From positions 682,001-746,000 of the forward strand of contig NZ_JABRVS010000001.1 of the NCBI RefSeq assembly GCF_013248905.1: DNA of 64,000 bases, read 5' to 3'. The notes beneath the pieces were generated by a model. That model made no database searches. It was not told the origin of the DNA and worked only from the letters and a program-made list of their open reading frames with translations. The position numbers were made by a program, and so were the translations under genes. This document shows, piece after piece, positions 1 through 9,500 of the stretch (within the stretch, counting starts at the first letter, position 1; each line of letters starts with the position of its first letter). This DNA is from Shewanella sp. VB17 (GTDB lineage: Bacteria; Pseudomonadota; Gammaproteobacteria; Enterobacterales; Shewanellaceae).

Positions 1-256
1 TTTCGCACGAGATTTTTGATCATAAAATGAGTGCAACTTCCTGTTTTTAATAAAAAACTATTTAATAATCTCTCAACTTACTCTAATCATGGCTTATTTT
101 TAATTGTATCATGCCAAAATCTAATCGATGTGAATAGAGTCTTGATTTATCATGTTCTAAATTTGATATTTTTTGTAGCATTGCTACCTCTGATGAAGGG
201 CCTTAAGCGCAGTACCACACATTTAAGTGTTGTAACAACGCTTAAATATCTTCGGT
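1..256. other. Gene-free flank downstream of the MATE gene
   Basis: AT-rich sequence at the window edge, downstream of the leftward MATE gene. An 85-codon open frame on the plus strand has no recognisable domain and no convincing ribosome binding site, and it runs into the MATE 3' end, so it was not called. Nothing else is visible here. Confidence 0.4.
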
Positions 257-1654
257 TTACATTTCCTTCGCTTCTTGAAACCCAATAAAGGATGTCATAT
301 TTCTACATAGTTTAATCCAGCGAAGATATAAGCAGATACATACAAGTGCAATAGTTATAATATGAGCAAGGGTAATTCCAATCAATCCACCGTTGTATGT
401 AAATCCCATAAGGTATGCAAGTGGCACACCAATTGGCCAAGCGATAATGATACTAACCTTCATTGGGAATTTAGTGTCATGAAGTCCGCGTAATGCACCT
501 GTTATTATGTTTTTTATTGAATCAAAAATTTGGCCAACAGCAACTAAAATCAATATAATTGATAATGTGTAATACATATTGGTGTTTTCTGATTTATTTT
601 CTATAAATAGACTAATAAGTGTGTCAGGTATTGTTGTAAATACCACAAGTAAAAAAACAGAATATATTATTCCAATTTTTATATATGCTTGGCCAATACT
701 TTGGATCTCACTGATGTTTTTTGCTCCAAATTGCTTGCTGATCGAAACAGTTATTGCTTGGGAAAGGCCATATATTGGAATGGCAAACATTAACAGGTAG
801 CGTGTAACAATTTGTTGCATATTCAGTGCTTCTATACTAATCCAACCTACCATCGTAATGACAAATAAGAAAGAAAACATTTCATTACCTATATGGATTG
901 AAACTGGTAGTCCGAGCTTAGTAATACTAGCCATTTGTTTACGGATGTTTTTATTCTTTAAATTTAATAATTTATTATCTCGATAATCTGGGTGGCGTAA
1001 AATAAAAGTACCTAATAAAATCACAGCTAACCACGATGAAATTGAGACAGCCCAAGCTAACCCTTCTAATCCTAAAGCAGGGGATCCTAGTTTCCCAAAT
1101 ATGAGGATGTAACTAAGAATTGATGATAGAAATAAGTTGCCAATACTATATGCAAATACAATAATTTGTTTAAATGTTCCCAAAAGTAATTGTATAAATA
1201 CTGATATTAAACCCGCTGCCGGGATTGACCATAAATATATATGAAAATATAGAGCACATTGTTGGGCAAGACTTGGAGGTTGGCCAATAGCTAGCATAAT
1301 AGGTTCAATAAAATATAGTGTGCAGATTATCGGAATGCAAAGTAGAAAAGAAATAATGCATCCGGAAATAAAAAGTTGACCAACATGTTCAAGCTGTTGT
1401 TTTTGCCCGATAACTTTTCCTATAAGTGGGCTGAGAGAAGATAACAATCCGAAAATAACCGTGACTAAAATAATTTGTATCACATTGATGAATAAGCCTG
1501 CCGCGAAAGCATTTTCACTTACTCGAGATAACATCAAGTTAGAAATGAAACCGCTGGACATAAATAAAAATTGAGAAATTACCAGAGGAAATGAGAGTTT
1601 TACAGCTTCTTGAAAAACTTTTTTTGAGGTTATGTTATTAGAATTACAGTTCAT
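257..1654 (-). CDS. MATE family multidrug/Na+ antiporter
   Basis: Predicted inner-membrane exporter of 465 residues, the normal MATE length. It is hydrophobic throughout, with about twelve membrane segments in two similar halves. The N-terminal segment (KLSFPLVISQFLFMSSGFIS) and the second-half segment around residue 245 (LGLPVSIHIGNEMFSF) are the characteristic paired MATE helices. Family members expel cationic drugs or metabolites in exchange for Na+ or H+; the substrate here cannot be read from sequence. The gene stands alone and faces away from the T6SS cluster, with about 1.4 kb of non-coding DNA upstream. A GGGAAAG tract lies a short distance before the ATG. It is more AT-rich than the core genes, which fits an accessory origin. 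Confidence 0.9.
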   Translation of the reverse strand: MNCNSNNITSKKVFQEAVKLSFPLVISQFLFMSSGFISNLMLSRVSENAFAAGLFINVIQIILVTVIFGLLSSLSPLIGKVIGQKQQLEHVGQLFISGCIISFLLCIPIICTLYFIEPIMLAIGQPPSLAQQCALYFHIYLWSIPAAGLISVFIQLLLGTFKQIIVFAYSIGNLFLSSILSYILIFGKLGSPALGLEGLAWAVSISSWLAVILLGTFILRHPDYRDNKLLNLKNKNIRKQMASITKLGLPVSIHIGNEMFSFLFVITMVGWISIEALNMQQIVTRYLLMFAIPIYGLSQAITVSISKQFGAKNISEIQSIGQAYIKIGIIYSVFLLVVFTTIPDTLISLFIENKSENTNMYYTLSIILILVAVGQIFDSIKNIITGALRGLHDTKFPMKVSIIIAWPIGVPLAYLMGFTYNGGLIGITLAHIITIALVCICLYLRWIKLCRNMTSFIGFQEAKEM

Positions 1655-1945
1655 CTGAATTTATCTTTCCCTTTAATTTCTTATTCTAAAATTAAATTAC
1701 TATAACATGTTACATATCTTTTTTTAATTTATATAAAATTACATTTTACTCGCTGCATGTTACTATATATACAGACATCTGACAACCCCAAATTTGTAAA
1801 TGTTTTGGTTTTACAATTCATTGCGAGTTTCGTGAATATCGGAGCTGAGGTTGGCTGACTAAGAATGCTAAAGGCGATATGGAAGGGCTTTGTTGTACCG
1901 CTCAGTTATTAAGGGATTGGAATTATTGGTACAAGTTAATTATAA

Positions 1946-2093
1946 GGCTCCATTGCAAAGTAGGCTACTTGAGTCACACTCATTAAAAATAATCTCATCG
2001 GATCCATTATGTCAGATTTCAAAGATCGACACTTCCTGTGTCGGTTGGCGTTGCAATATATTTTATATGTTTTGATCTCTATTCTGTACTCAT
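1946..2093 (+). mobile_element. IS6-family insertion sequence remnant
   Basis: The sequence GGCTCCATTGCAAAG at 1946-1960 closely resembles the terminal inverted repeats of IS6/IS26-family elements (GGnnCTGTTGCAAA type). Fifty bases further, an ATG at 2009 opens a frame starting MSDFKDRHF, which resembles the usual IS6 transposase N-terminus (MSDFKGRHF or similar). The homology stops after about 9 to 10 codons and the frame ends at 2093. The catalytic DDE part and the right end are absent, so this is a dead 5' stub. The assignment rests on remembered family signatures. Confidence 0.5.
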
Positions 2094-2599
2094 AGCCCTG
2101 CTTTTAGCTTTAGCTCCGCTAGTCCCCATTGGACTAACAGCGCTAATACTTTTTATTTATGATCATAAATAACATGCATGTGATGCCGAAAACGGTAAAC
2201 AAGAATCTTAGATTCCAAGGATAACAGCTACACATTATTTGTTCGTGTAACACTAAATCTAAGCGGCAATATATGTTTGAAATAATAGAGCGAATTGGGT
2301 ATTTTTTGACATAAACAGTCTGACTTTCGCAGATCTTGAAAAATTAAATATTCTCTGTTGTAAGTGATTAATGCATAAAAATGCAATTATCCTTCATCTG
2401 GAAAACAACTAAATTTTTATTGTTGGTAATAGAAGTAAAAGTACATTAATACAAACCAATCTAGGTTAAGCTGCAATAGTGTTTGTTTTATTGATTCGAA
2501 GGTAAATGGGTAAAGCACTATTACAGTTTGTAATAAAGTGACATTTTGCCATTTGTGTTCATTAGAGAGTGTTTCGATTTGTCAGGCTATGAGTATATT

Positions 2600-2709
2600 T
2601 TATGTCAGAGTATGGGTACATGATTTAGCTAAGTGATTGTTTCTCACTAGCTGCTTATGTCACACTTTGGGTTCAGCGACATCTGAAAGTATGCGTTGAA
2701 TTTAGCGAC
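2600..2709. repeat. Pair of 21-bp direct repeats, possible insertion-sequence end
   Basis: TTATGTCAGAGTATGGGTACA at 2600-2620 recurs at 2655-2675 with 17 of 21 positions identical. It is followed by GCGACAT at 2676-2682 and again near 2703. Spaced subterminal repeats of this kind are typical of IS21-type element ends, but no transposase is present and the assignment is tentative. Confidence 0.3.
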
Positions 2710-2908
2710 ATTTTTGTTTCGAGCATAAATGGTGAAATGTTATTGATTAACAATGGCTGGCTATGATTTTTGACAACGCTCATGAAAAATACTCCCTGAT
2801 AAACGGTATTCAAAAAAACGAATACTTAACATTTCTTTTGTTTACTGAAGCTTGTTGGCTGTTTTTTATTCTGCCTATGCCTTGATAGGTTATTTATCAA
2901 CCAAAAAG

Positions 2909-2969
2909 CTGGGCCATATATTGCCCGCTGGGCCAGATCTTGCTCAGCTCTGGGCCATATATGGCCCAG
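2909..2969. promoter_or_regulatory. Tandem palindromic upstream activator sites for hcp
   Basis: A perfect 20-bp palindrome, CTGGGCCATATATGGCCCAG, lies at 2950-2969. A degenerate copy, CTGGGCCATATATTGCCCGC, lies at 2909-2928, and a further half-site GCTGGGCCA begins at 2928. The sites sit roughly 75 to 140 bp upstream of the expected start of the sigma-54-type promoter at 3020-3035. That is the usual position for binding sites of a sigma-54 enhancer-binding protein. The binding protein is not in this window; a VasH-type T6SS activator is the inferred candidate. Confidence 0.6.
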
Positions 2970-3019
2970 CCTATTTTTCTATTTTTATCATATCCTTTTA
3001 AATCAACGATTTAGTTAGT

Positions 3020-3035
3020 TGGCACTATTCTTGCT
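3020..3035 (+). promoter_or_regulatory. Sigma-54 (RpoN) promoter of hcp
   Basis: TTGGCAC-TATTC-TTGCT matches the -24/-12 consensus TGGCAC-N5-TTGCW. The invariant GG (3021-3022) and GC (3033-3034) are 12 bases apart, as required. Transcription would start near 3046, about 50 bp before the hcp ATG. Sigma-54 control of hcp operons through VasH-like activators is established in Vibrio T6SS; its use here is inferred from the sequence match. Confidence 0.75.
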
Positions 3036-3096
3036 ATATATTGGGCAGATCACGATAACGTGCATCGTTAATTAATTGTTAATAAAAGGAATTCCT

Positions 3097-3615
3097 ATGC
3101 CAACACCATGTTATATCTCAATCAAAGGCGAAACTCAGGGCCATATCACAGCAGGTGCATTCACCGCTGATTCTGTCGGTGATATTTTTGTTGAAGGTCA
3201 TGCAGATCAAATGATGGTTCAACAGTTTGATCACGTCGTTACTGTGCCAACCGATCCTCAGTCTGGTATGCCTTCAGGTCAGCGCGTTCACAAGCCATTT
3301 CAATTTACCGTTGCCTTGAACAAAGCTGTGCCGTTAATGTATAACGCATTAGCAACAGGTGAAAAAATCACTGAAGTTGAGCTTAAATGGTACCGTACCT
3401 CTATTGAAGGTAAGCAAGAGCATTACTTTACCACTTCACTTGAAGGCGCCACGATTGTAGACATCAACTTCGGCATGCCTCATTGTCAAGATCCTACTCA
3501 AGCGGATTTCACTCAGTTGATCACTGTATCAATGGGCTACCGTAAAATTAATTGGGATCACGTTGTTTCAGGTACTTCAGGTGCTGATGACTGGCGTGCC
3601 CCGGTTGAAGCATAA
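3097..3615 (+). CDS. hcp: Type VI secretion tube protein Hcp
   Basis: Hcp forms the hexameric rings that stack into the inner T6SS tube, and it carries or accompanies effectors out of the cell. The 172-residue protein begins MPTPCYISIKGETQG and continues with ITAGAFTADSVGD, the usual opening of the Hcp1/EvpC family, and ends in the typical beta-barrel region. The ATG at 3097 is preceded by AAAAGGA at a good distance; an in-frame TTG at 3076 has no ribosome site. It is the first gene of an auxiliary cargo cluster (hcp-vgrG-adaptor-effector-immunity) and lies just behind a sigma-54-type promoter. No sheath, baseplate or membrane-complex genes are in the window, so it must be used by a T6SS encoded elsewhere. 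Confidence 0.95.
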   Translation: MPTPCYISIKGETQGHITAGAFTADSVGDIFVEGHADQMMVQQFDHVVTVPTDPQSGMPSGQRVHKPFQFTVALNKAVPLMYNALATGEKITEVELKWYRTSIEGKQEHYFTTSLEGATIVDINFGMPHCQDPTQADFTQLITVSMGYRKINWDHVVSGTSGADDWRAPVEA

Positions 3616-3619
3616 GCAT

Positions 3620-3637
3620 TTGAGCGCTTACGCTCAA
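3620..3637 (+). terminator. Short hairpin after hcp
   Basis: TTGAGCG-CTTA-CGCTCAA forms a perfect 7-bp stem with a 4-base loop directly after the hcp stop codon, followed by AAA, not a T-run. It is more likely an mRNA-stabilising hairpin than a terminator. Confidence 0.4.
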
Positions 3638-3664
3638 AAAGTGCGTTAAGTACACTTCTTTAAA

Positions 3665-3696
3665 GTGGGGGCACTCTTTGGTGCTCCCACTTTTAT
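3665..3696 (+). terminator. Intrinsic terminator/attenuator between hcp and vgrG
   Basis: GTGGGGGCAC and GTGCTCCCAC (3665-3674 and 3681-3690) form a 10-bp stem with one G-U pair and a 6-base loop, followed by TTTTATT. It lies 29 bp before the vgrG start. Partial read-through would give much more Hcp than VgrG, matching the need for many Hcp rings per VgrG trimer. The candidate vgrG start GTG at 3665 lies inside this hairpin, which argues against that start. Confidence 0.7.
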
Positions 3697-3724
3697 TGAA
3701 CCGATTTACACAAGGATATTCGCT

Positions 3725-6013
3725 ATGGCGCAGTTAGGCTCAGGATTGCGGTTTCATTTTACAGCTCAAGGCTTAGATGACACTCGCTTTGGTGTACTGG
3801 ATTTCAAGTTTGTCGAAAGCCTATCACAACCCTTTGAAGTCAAACTTAATTTATTAAGTCGCTTCGATGATTTAACCCCTGAAGCCATTGTTGACCAAGC
3901 AGGCTTAATGAGTTGGAGCAAAGGTGACAGCATTGAGCGTCACGTTCATGGTATTGTCAGTCAGTTCAGTAAAGGTGATACGGGTCATCATCATACGCAA
4001 TATAGCATCACTTTAGTGCCGGCCTTGTCTCGACTGACGTTAAGGCAAAACAGCCGTATATTTCAGCAACAAAGTGTGTTGACCATCATCTCAACCTTGC
4101 TGGTTGAAATGGGGATCAGCGATCATGCTTTTAGCTGCGATGCCAGATTTCAATCTGATGTACGCGAGTATTGCGTCCAATACCGAGAAACTGATTTTGA
4201 CTTTATCAGCCGCTTAGCCGCAGAAGTTGGGCTGTTTTACTATTTTGAGCACACAGAAGGCAAGCACACGTTAGTGTTTTGTGACAGCACCACTAAATTG
4301 AGTGCACTCGCGACGCCTTTCCCTTACAACGCCCTCAGCGGTGGTATGGCCGAATTGCCCTTTGTCAGTTCATTTGCTTATCAGCATCAAATAAAGCCCG
4401 CCATTGTGAGTTTAAAAGATCAAAGTTTTAAAAAACCGCAGTACAGTTTTTTGCAAAATAGTACGGGTAAAGAATTAGCATTTCAACAAGCAGATTACGA
4501 ACACTTTGATTATCCTGGGCGTTACAAAAGTGATGCCACAGGTAAGCCTATTGCCCAAGTAAGACAAGAGTCCCTACGCCGTGAAGCGCAGATGAGTGTG
4601 GGTCACAGTAACATTATGCAGGCCATATCAGGCGCTAAGTTTACGTTGGCTGAGCACAGTGATGCGGCGCTTAACCGTGACTGGGTGTTAACCAAGGTCA
4701 TCCATACGGGTGAGCAAGGCGCTGCCGCTGAAGAGGCAAACACGCAAAAGCCGACTCGCTACAGTAACGACTTTGAGGCCATTCCCGCCAGTAACCCGTG
4801 GCAGGCGGGCCCTTGCGTTAAACCGCTGGTGACGGGGCCACAAATGGCTACCGTGGTAGGCCCTGAAGGCGAAGAGATTTTCTGTGACGAGTTTGGTCGG
4901 GTCAAAGTGCAATTCCCTTGGGACCGCTATGGCGAAGGCGATGATAGCGCCAGTTGCTGGGTGCGGGTGAGTCAAGGTTGGGCGGGGGGTCAATATGGCA
5001 TGATGGCGCTGCCGCGTATTGGTCATGAAGTGATAGTGAGCTTTTTAGAGGGCGACCCAGACCAACCGATTATTACCGGGCGAACTTTTCATAGCATCAA
5101 TCAAGTGCCTTACGCGCTGCCCGAGCATAAAACTCGCACTGTGATTAAAACCCAAACCCATAAAGGCGAAGGCAGTAATGAGCTCAGGTTTGAAGATGAG
5201 CTTGATAAGCAAGAAATTTACCTGCATGCGCAAAAAGACATCAATACATTAGTCGAAAACGACATGGCTGAGCACGTTAAGCGTGATAAGCACCTACTCG
5301 TAGATAACGAGCGTGTCAGCCAAATCAAGGGCAATGACCATCTCACCATTGAAGGCGAGCGGCGCACAGCGGTTAAGCTCGATGTCAGTCTTGAGGTCGG
5401 CGGCAGTGTGCATCAAAAAGTCGGGAAAGCCTCAATATTAGAAGCTGGCACTGAAGTGTACATTAAAGCGGGTCAAAAAGTGGTGATTGAGGCGGGCGCT
5501 GAAATCACCCTCAAGGCAGGGGGGAGCGTGATTAAAATCGACCCAGCTGGCGTGCACTTAATCGGCTCAGCGGTTAACCTCAACTCAGGGGGGGGCGCAG
5601 GCTCTGCCTCTGGTTATGCGGGCCAAACGCCGATATTACCGCTTGCCGTTGCAGAGGCCATATTGGCTGAAGGTGAGCAAATACAGCTAGCCGAGGCAAG
5701 TTTAAGCAGCGACTATACCAGCACCGCCATTGGCGAGCGTCCGCCGATGCCAGTTATGGGCGGAGGAGCAGCAGCGAGTCCAGCCACGACGAGCTCAACT
5801 ACGACGAGTTCAACTACGACCAGCCCAGCGGCGGCACCTGCTCAGGCACCTATTGCCGCGCAAGACCCAAGTGTCACCACGCCATTGCAACTGGCGCCAG
5901 AAATGATGGAGATGATCGCGGTCAATAACATCGCGGCAGTTTCCATGTGCCAAAAGCAAGCCGACGGTAGCTGCTTGCGAGATGATTGCCCTTGTCTTAA
6001 GGCTCAAGAATGA
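3725..6013 (+). CDS. vgrG: T6SS spike protein VgrG with C-terminal extension
   Basis: VgrG trimers cap the Hcp tube and carry effectors. The 762-residue protein has the N-terminal gp27-like part, then the gp5 OB-fold region (EIFCDEFGRVKVQFPWDRYGE, with SCWVRVSQGWAG and PRIGHEVIVSFLEGDPDQP), then the repetitive beta-helix needle. After the needle comes PPMPVMGGG, a Ser/Thr/Ala-rich low-complexity linker (about residues 684-713), and a tail with four cysteines at about 742, 750, 755 and 757. No enzymatic domain is apparent in the extension; it is probably the docking tail for the DUF4123-chaperoned effector encoded next. The ATG at 3725 has AAGG nine bases upstream. The stop codon overlaps the next start (ATGA). 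Confidence 0.95.
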   Translation: MAQLGSGLRFHFTAQGLDDTRFGVLDFKFVESLSQPFEVKLNLLSRFDDLTPEAIVDQAGLMSWSKGDSIERHVHGIVSQFSKGDTGHHHTQYSITLVPALSRLTLRQNSRIFQQQSVLTIISTLLVEMGISDHAFSCDARFQSDVREYCVQYRETDFDFISRLAAEVGLFYYFEHTEGKHTLVFCDSTTKLSALATPFPYNALSGGMAELPFVSSFAYQHQIKPAIVSLKDQSFKKPQYSFLQNSTGKELAFQQADYEHFDYPGRYKSDATGKPIAQVRQESLRREAQMSVGHSNIMQAISGAKFTLAEHSDAALNRDWVLTKVIHTGEQGAAAEEANTQKPTRYSNDFEAIPASNPWQAGPCVKPLVTGPQMATVVGPEGEEIFCDEFGRVKVQFPWDRYGEGDDSASCWVRVSQGWAGGQYGMMALPRIGHEVIVSFLEGDPDQPIITGRTFHSINQVPYALPEHKTRTVIKTQTHKGEGSNELRFEDELDKQEIYLHAQKDINTLVENDMAEHVKRDKHLLVDNERVSQIKGNDHLTIEGERRTAVKLDVSLEVGGSVHQKVGKASILEAGTEVYIKAGQKVVIEAGAEITLKAGGSVIKIDPAGVHLIGSAVNLNSGGGAGSASGYAGQTPILPLAVAEAILAEGEQIQLAEASLSSDYTSTAIGERPPMPVMGGGAAASPATTSSTTTSSTTTSPAAAPAQAPIAAQDPSVTTPLQLAPEMMEMIAVNNIAAVSMCQKQADGSCLRDDCPCLKAQE

Positions 6014-6558
6014 TGCCCACCTTTCCCTTTGCTTCGTCACCGCAGCTACAGCATTGGATCTTGGTCGATACGCTGCGGGTTCCCAATGCCATGCAAAAGG
6101 CTTATGAACATGAAGCGCTACCAGAACTCAGAAAATTGTTCCAAAATAGTCAGTTTGAATATTTGCTGGACCAAAGCCCTGTGTTGTTTAACATTAGCGC
6201 CAATAGCAGTTTATTACCCATATTGACAACCAGCTTTGCTTGGCGCAGTAGTGCGGTGATTTTTTCGGTGCCCAATAGCACGAGTATCGAACTGTTGACT
6301 GAGCATTTAATCAATTTAATGACGGTCAATATGCTCGATAAGCCCATGCTGTTTCGCTGCTATAACAATGCCGTGTGGATGCAAGTGGCAAATAAGCTCA
6401 ATGCTGCAGACATTAACAGTTTACTCGGCCCCGCAGTGGGCCTTTCTTGGGTTAATGAACAAGGGGCAATTGAATCACTGTTCCGTTCACCGGCCATGGC
6501 AGAGTTAGCCGCCACTCCTTACCGTCTTCAGTCAGATATCTGGCATAAATGGATGTAA
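6010..6558 (+). CDS. DUF4123 T6SS effector adaptor/chaperone (Tap/TEC type)
   Basis: A 182-residue protein with DUF4123 character: an opening HWILVDTLRVPNA segment, a central SVLFNIS..LLPILTTSFAWRSSAVIF segment and a C-terminal RCYNNAVW..LLGPAVGLSWVNE segment (the FRYYDPRVL/GP region of the family). DUF4123 proteins load a specific effector onto the tail of the VgrG encoded beside them. The gene begins within the vgrG stop codon (ATGA; ATGs at 6010 and 6013). Its own end overlaps or abuts the effector gene, so translation of vgrG, adaptor and effector is probably coupled. The position between VgrG and a large LysM protein identifies that protein as the cargo. Confidence 0.8.
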   Translation: MMPTFPFASSPQLQHWILVDTLRVPNAMQKAYEHEALPELRKLFQNSQFEYLLDQSPVLFNISANSSLLPILTTSFAWRSSAVIFSVPNSTSIELLTEHLINLMTVNMLDKPMLFRCYNNAVWMQVANKLNAADINSLLGPAVGLSWVNEQGAIESLFRSPAMAELAATPYRLQSDIWHKWM

Positions 6559-6560
6559 TT

Positions 6561-9500
6561 ATGAATGAAACTACGGATGACACGCTCAATAAATATAAAA
6601 TCATTCAGGGTGAGTGTTTAAGTTTACTGGCTAAGCGCTATAACACCACCGTTGATGAACTGCAAAAGCTAAACAGCGATGACATCAAAGATGTGGATTT
6701 AATTTTTGCAGGCGCTAGCATCAATGTGCCAAATCACGCGGTGAATAAAGTGCCTGAGGAGTATGTTCCTCAAGCTATCACCACTGGAAAGGAGATCCCC
6801 CTTGTTGATGCTCCTCCATTATGTGCAAAGACGACCTGTAGCAATGAGTCAGCTGAATTTGTCGATATCTTGTATGTTCCCGCGCATCCTTTATCTGGTA
6901 ATCCTGCTTGGTTTGCGGTCACTCAAGCTGCGTTAGATAAAATTGATATCGAAATTGAGCATATGAGCAATGCGATTGTGGTTGATGATCAAGTTCAGAC
7001 GCTACAAAATTTGAATAACCTTAGAGTGCTATCAAAATTTGAGTCTAAATCCCATGAGTCATTTTTAATGGCTGATGATGATAAGTTTAAGTTTCGCGCC
7101 CTCATTTTAGTGCAGACTGTGTTCAATGTGCATCAAGGCAAATTAACCGCAGAGATTATTGATAAACTGACCACCCCTTTAGGCTTCCCCTATATCAGTA
7201 ACATCAATGGGCAAGTGGATGATAATCAGATTAGTGCCTTGAATGGTATGACTTGGGCCGTACCTGATGATTATTTTGAGGCGTTAAAAACAGCAGACTC
7301 ACAGGCCAGACAGTATAAAAAAGCGCTTGAGGACACCAACAAAAAACTGGCGGAATTCTTAGAAGACGAACTCAACAATCTTAAATCTAAGGCTGAAAAT
7401 TCGGCCAAAGAGCAATATAGCGACGATGGCACCTATTTTGTTTTCGACCAAAAACAACAATATTTTACCAGTGAAAAGCAAACCAATATTGCTGAAAACA
7501 TGCGTAAAATCATGGACAATCGACCAAGCAAAGAAGCGGACTTTTTTAAACTTGATAACGACACTGCCAAAGCAAGGTTACAGAAAATTTGGTATTCATC
7601 CATGTACCTTAACATGGAGCTTATCCATTTTACTCGCCCCCTTATGCGCTTAAATAATGATGGCTATGTGGTTAAAGAGCAATGTTTAACCCTTGCTGAA
7701 CTAGAGGGGACGGTGCAAGGGCAGTTTAAGCCTGATGGCGTTAAAGATGATGAGTGGCGTGAGGTCAGTATTTTTGATGATAACGATAAAAATTATAATA
7801 CCATCAAAAATATATTTAAGGCGCTAGGGATTAACGCCTTGTCACCTGAAAATAAAGCGACAAAAAAAGCCAGTGAGTTAATTAAAGAGCAAGCCTATCT
7901 TGTGTCGTGGGCTTATTATCCTACCATGGCATTGTTAAGCATTATTGACAGCTCAATGAGTCAACATTTAGCTGGATTAAAGAGCTTAGGTGTCGGCTCT
8001 ATCCCTGGTTATTTTGAACCTTTCCTATGGATTAAAAAAATAGCATTAGCGCGAATCACTCAGCTTAAACAAAAAGCAGAACAACGTGCCAAACAAGGCC
8101 TCATCGATTATTACGATAAAAACAGGCATAAAAAGCAGGCTAGCTACACCTTAATATGGGATGAAAATGCGTGGAAGACCAAGCAGAAAAAACTCGGTCA
8201 GTTTATTAATCAAGCAGACATGGGCAACATTGAGCCAGTTGAATGTTTTTTACTGTCTAAAGACAAGGGTCAGGCCTGTTATTTACGTGGTCCATATTGG
8301 TATATGCCCCTTAAAGATGGTCAATACTCTAAGTTAGCCAATGGGCACGTTAAAGACATTACTCTGCAAGTCTCTATGCCCAGCGCCCCAAGCGCGTCGG
8401 TGCCAGCAGACGCGCCCAGTTTAGATAAAATACTCAACGACTTAAGCAAGCCTGGCGTGAGTGGGTTAAGTAACATGAATTTTGCTAAGGTGTTGAGCAC
8501 ATTTGACGATAAAGGTTTTTGGAGCGATAGCTATCATTGGCAAGGCGGGAAAGGTCCAGATGATGGCTCAGCCTATATGGCCAATGCCCAAGCACAGTTT
8601 ATGCGTTTTACCAGCACATCAGCTAGCACTTTAGGTGTCCCCAGCCCTGATTTAAACACCTTGAGCATGAGTAAGGTCTTTTCAACGGGTGCCAAAGTTG
8701 ACTGCGCCTTGACCTTGCTCAGCGGCCAATTATCCTTTTCAACTTGGTTGCCACTGAATAAGACCAATAGCGAAATTGAGGTCAGTAGCACCACTAGCGA
8801 TACAGCCAAGCAGCAGGTCGAAGGCTACGCACTCAATATGAATTATGAATGGTATGAAACCATTAACGATGAGCGTGTCAACCATTATGACGGCACTTAC
8901 GATGCGGGCATGATCTGCATGAAACTCACCGCTAAAGTCTCAGGCATGGCCGCCGCCAGTTTCAGTTTGGGGACTGAACTAGAGTTTGGCCCGGCAGAAG
9001 ACGGCAGTGGCATTGGGGTTAAAGGCCGCGCCTATAAACCCGCCGATTTTAATCAGCTGCGCTCAATGAATCCCAATACCGGCGCGGCGGATGACGCCAG
9101 ATATTTACCCGATTCCTACTTGCCGGTACTCGACGGCGCCGCCCAGTTAGGGGTTAATATCAATGCCTTTGCCGGTATAGAAGCCAATGGTAGCCTCGGT
9201 GCCGAGGTTTTTTGGCGCCCACCAGTGAGTCAAAATCCAGCCATGCCATTGTTAAGCTTAGGCGCCGTGACTGGGAGTGTTAGCCTCAACTTGGGCATAG
9301 GTGGCGAGGCATATATTAGGCTGGTGTACGACAGTGGCGCCCTGGTATTAATCACCGCAGCAAAATGGGTCTGTGGCCCAGGGGCCGGCGGTAAGGTGGC
9401 CATTAGCATTAATCCCGATAACATGGACAGTTTTATCGCCACTCTACTGGGCGTATTAAAGCAAAGCGGCTTTAGTCGCATCCGCATCTTGGGTGATGAC

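Larger units (their letters stand above)
1655..3019. other. Long non-coding region with mobile-element scars
   Basis: About 1.4 kb without a credible gene between the MATE gene and the T6SS cargo cluster. It contains an IS6-type end with a transposase stub (1946-2093), two related 21-bp direct repeats with subterminal GCGACAT motifs (2600-2709), and the palindromic sites and promoter in front of hcp, all listed separately. The 61-codon open frame at 1890-2075 runs through the IS6-type end and has no recognisable product. Confidence 0.5.

Noticed and set aside
1890..2075. 61-codon frame upstream of the T6SS cluster
   Set aside because: It reads through an IS6-type end in a frame different from the transposase start and has no recognisable product.
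3076..3096. TTG start for hcp seven codons upstream
   Set aside because: No ribosome site before it; the ATG at 3097 has AAAAGGA and matches the usual Hcp N-terminus.
4688..5233. Leftward frames inside vgrG
   Set aside because: Antisense shadows of a strongly coding gene with no domain of their own.
3725..6013. VgrG as an evolved spike with an enzymatic C-terminal toxin domain
   Set aside because: The extension is only a low-complexity linker and a short Cys-rich tail; no catalytic motif is visible.
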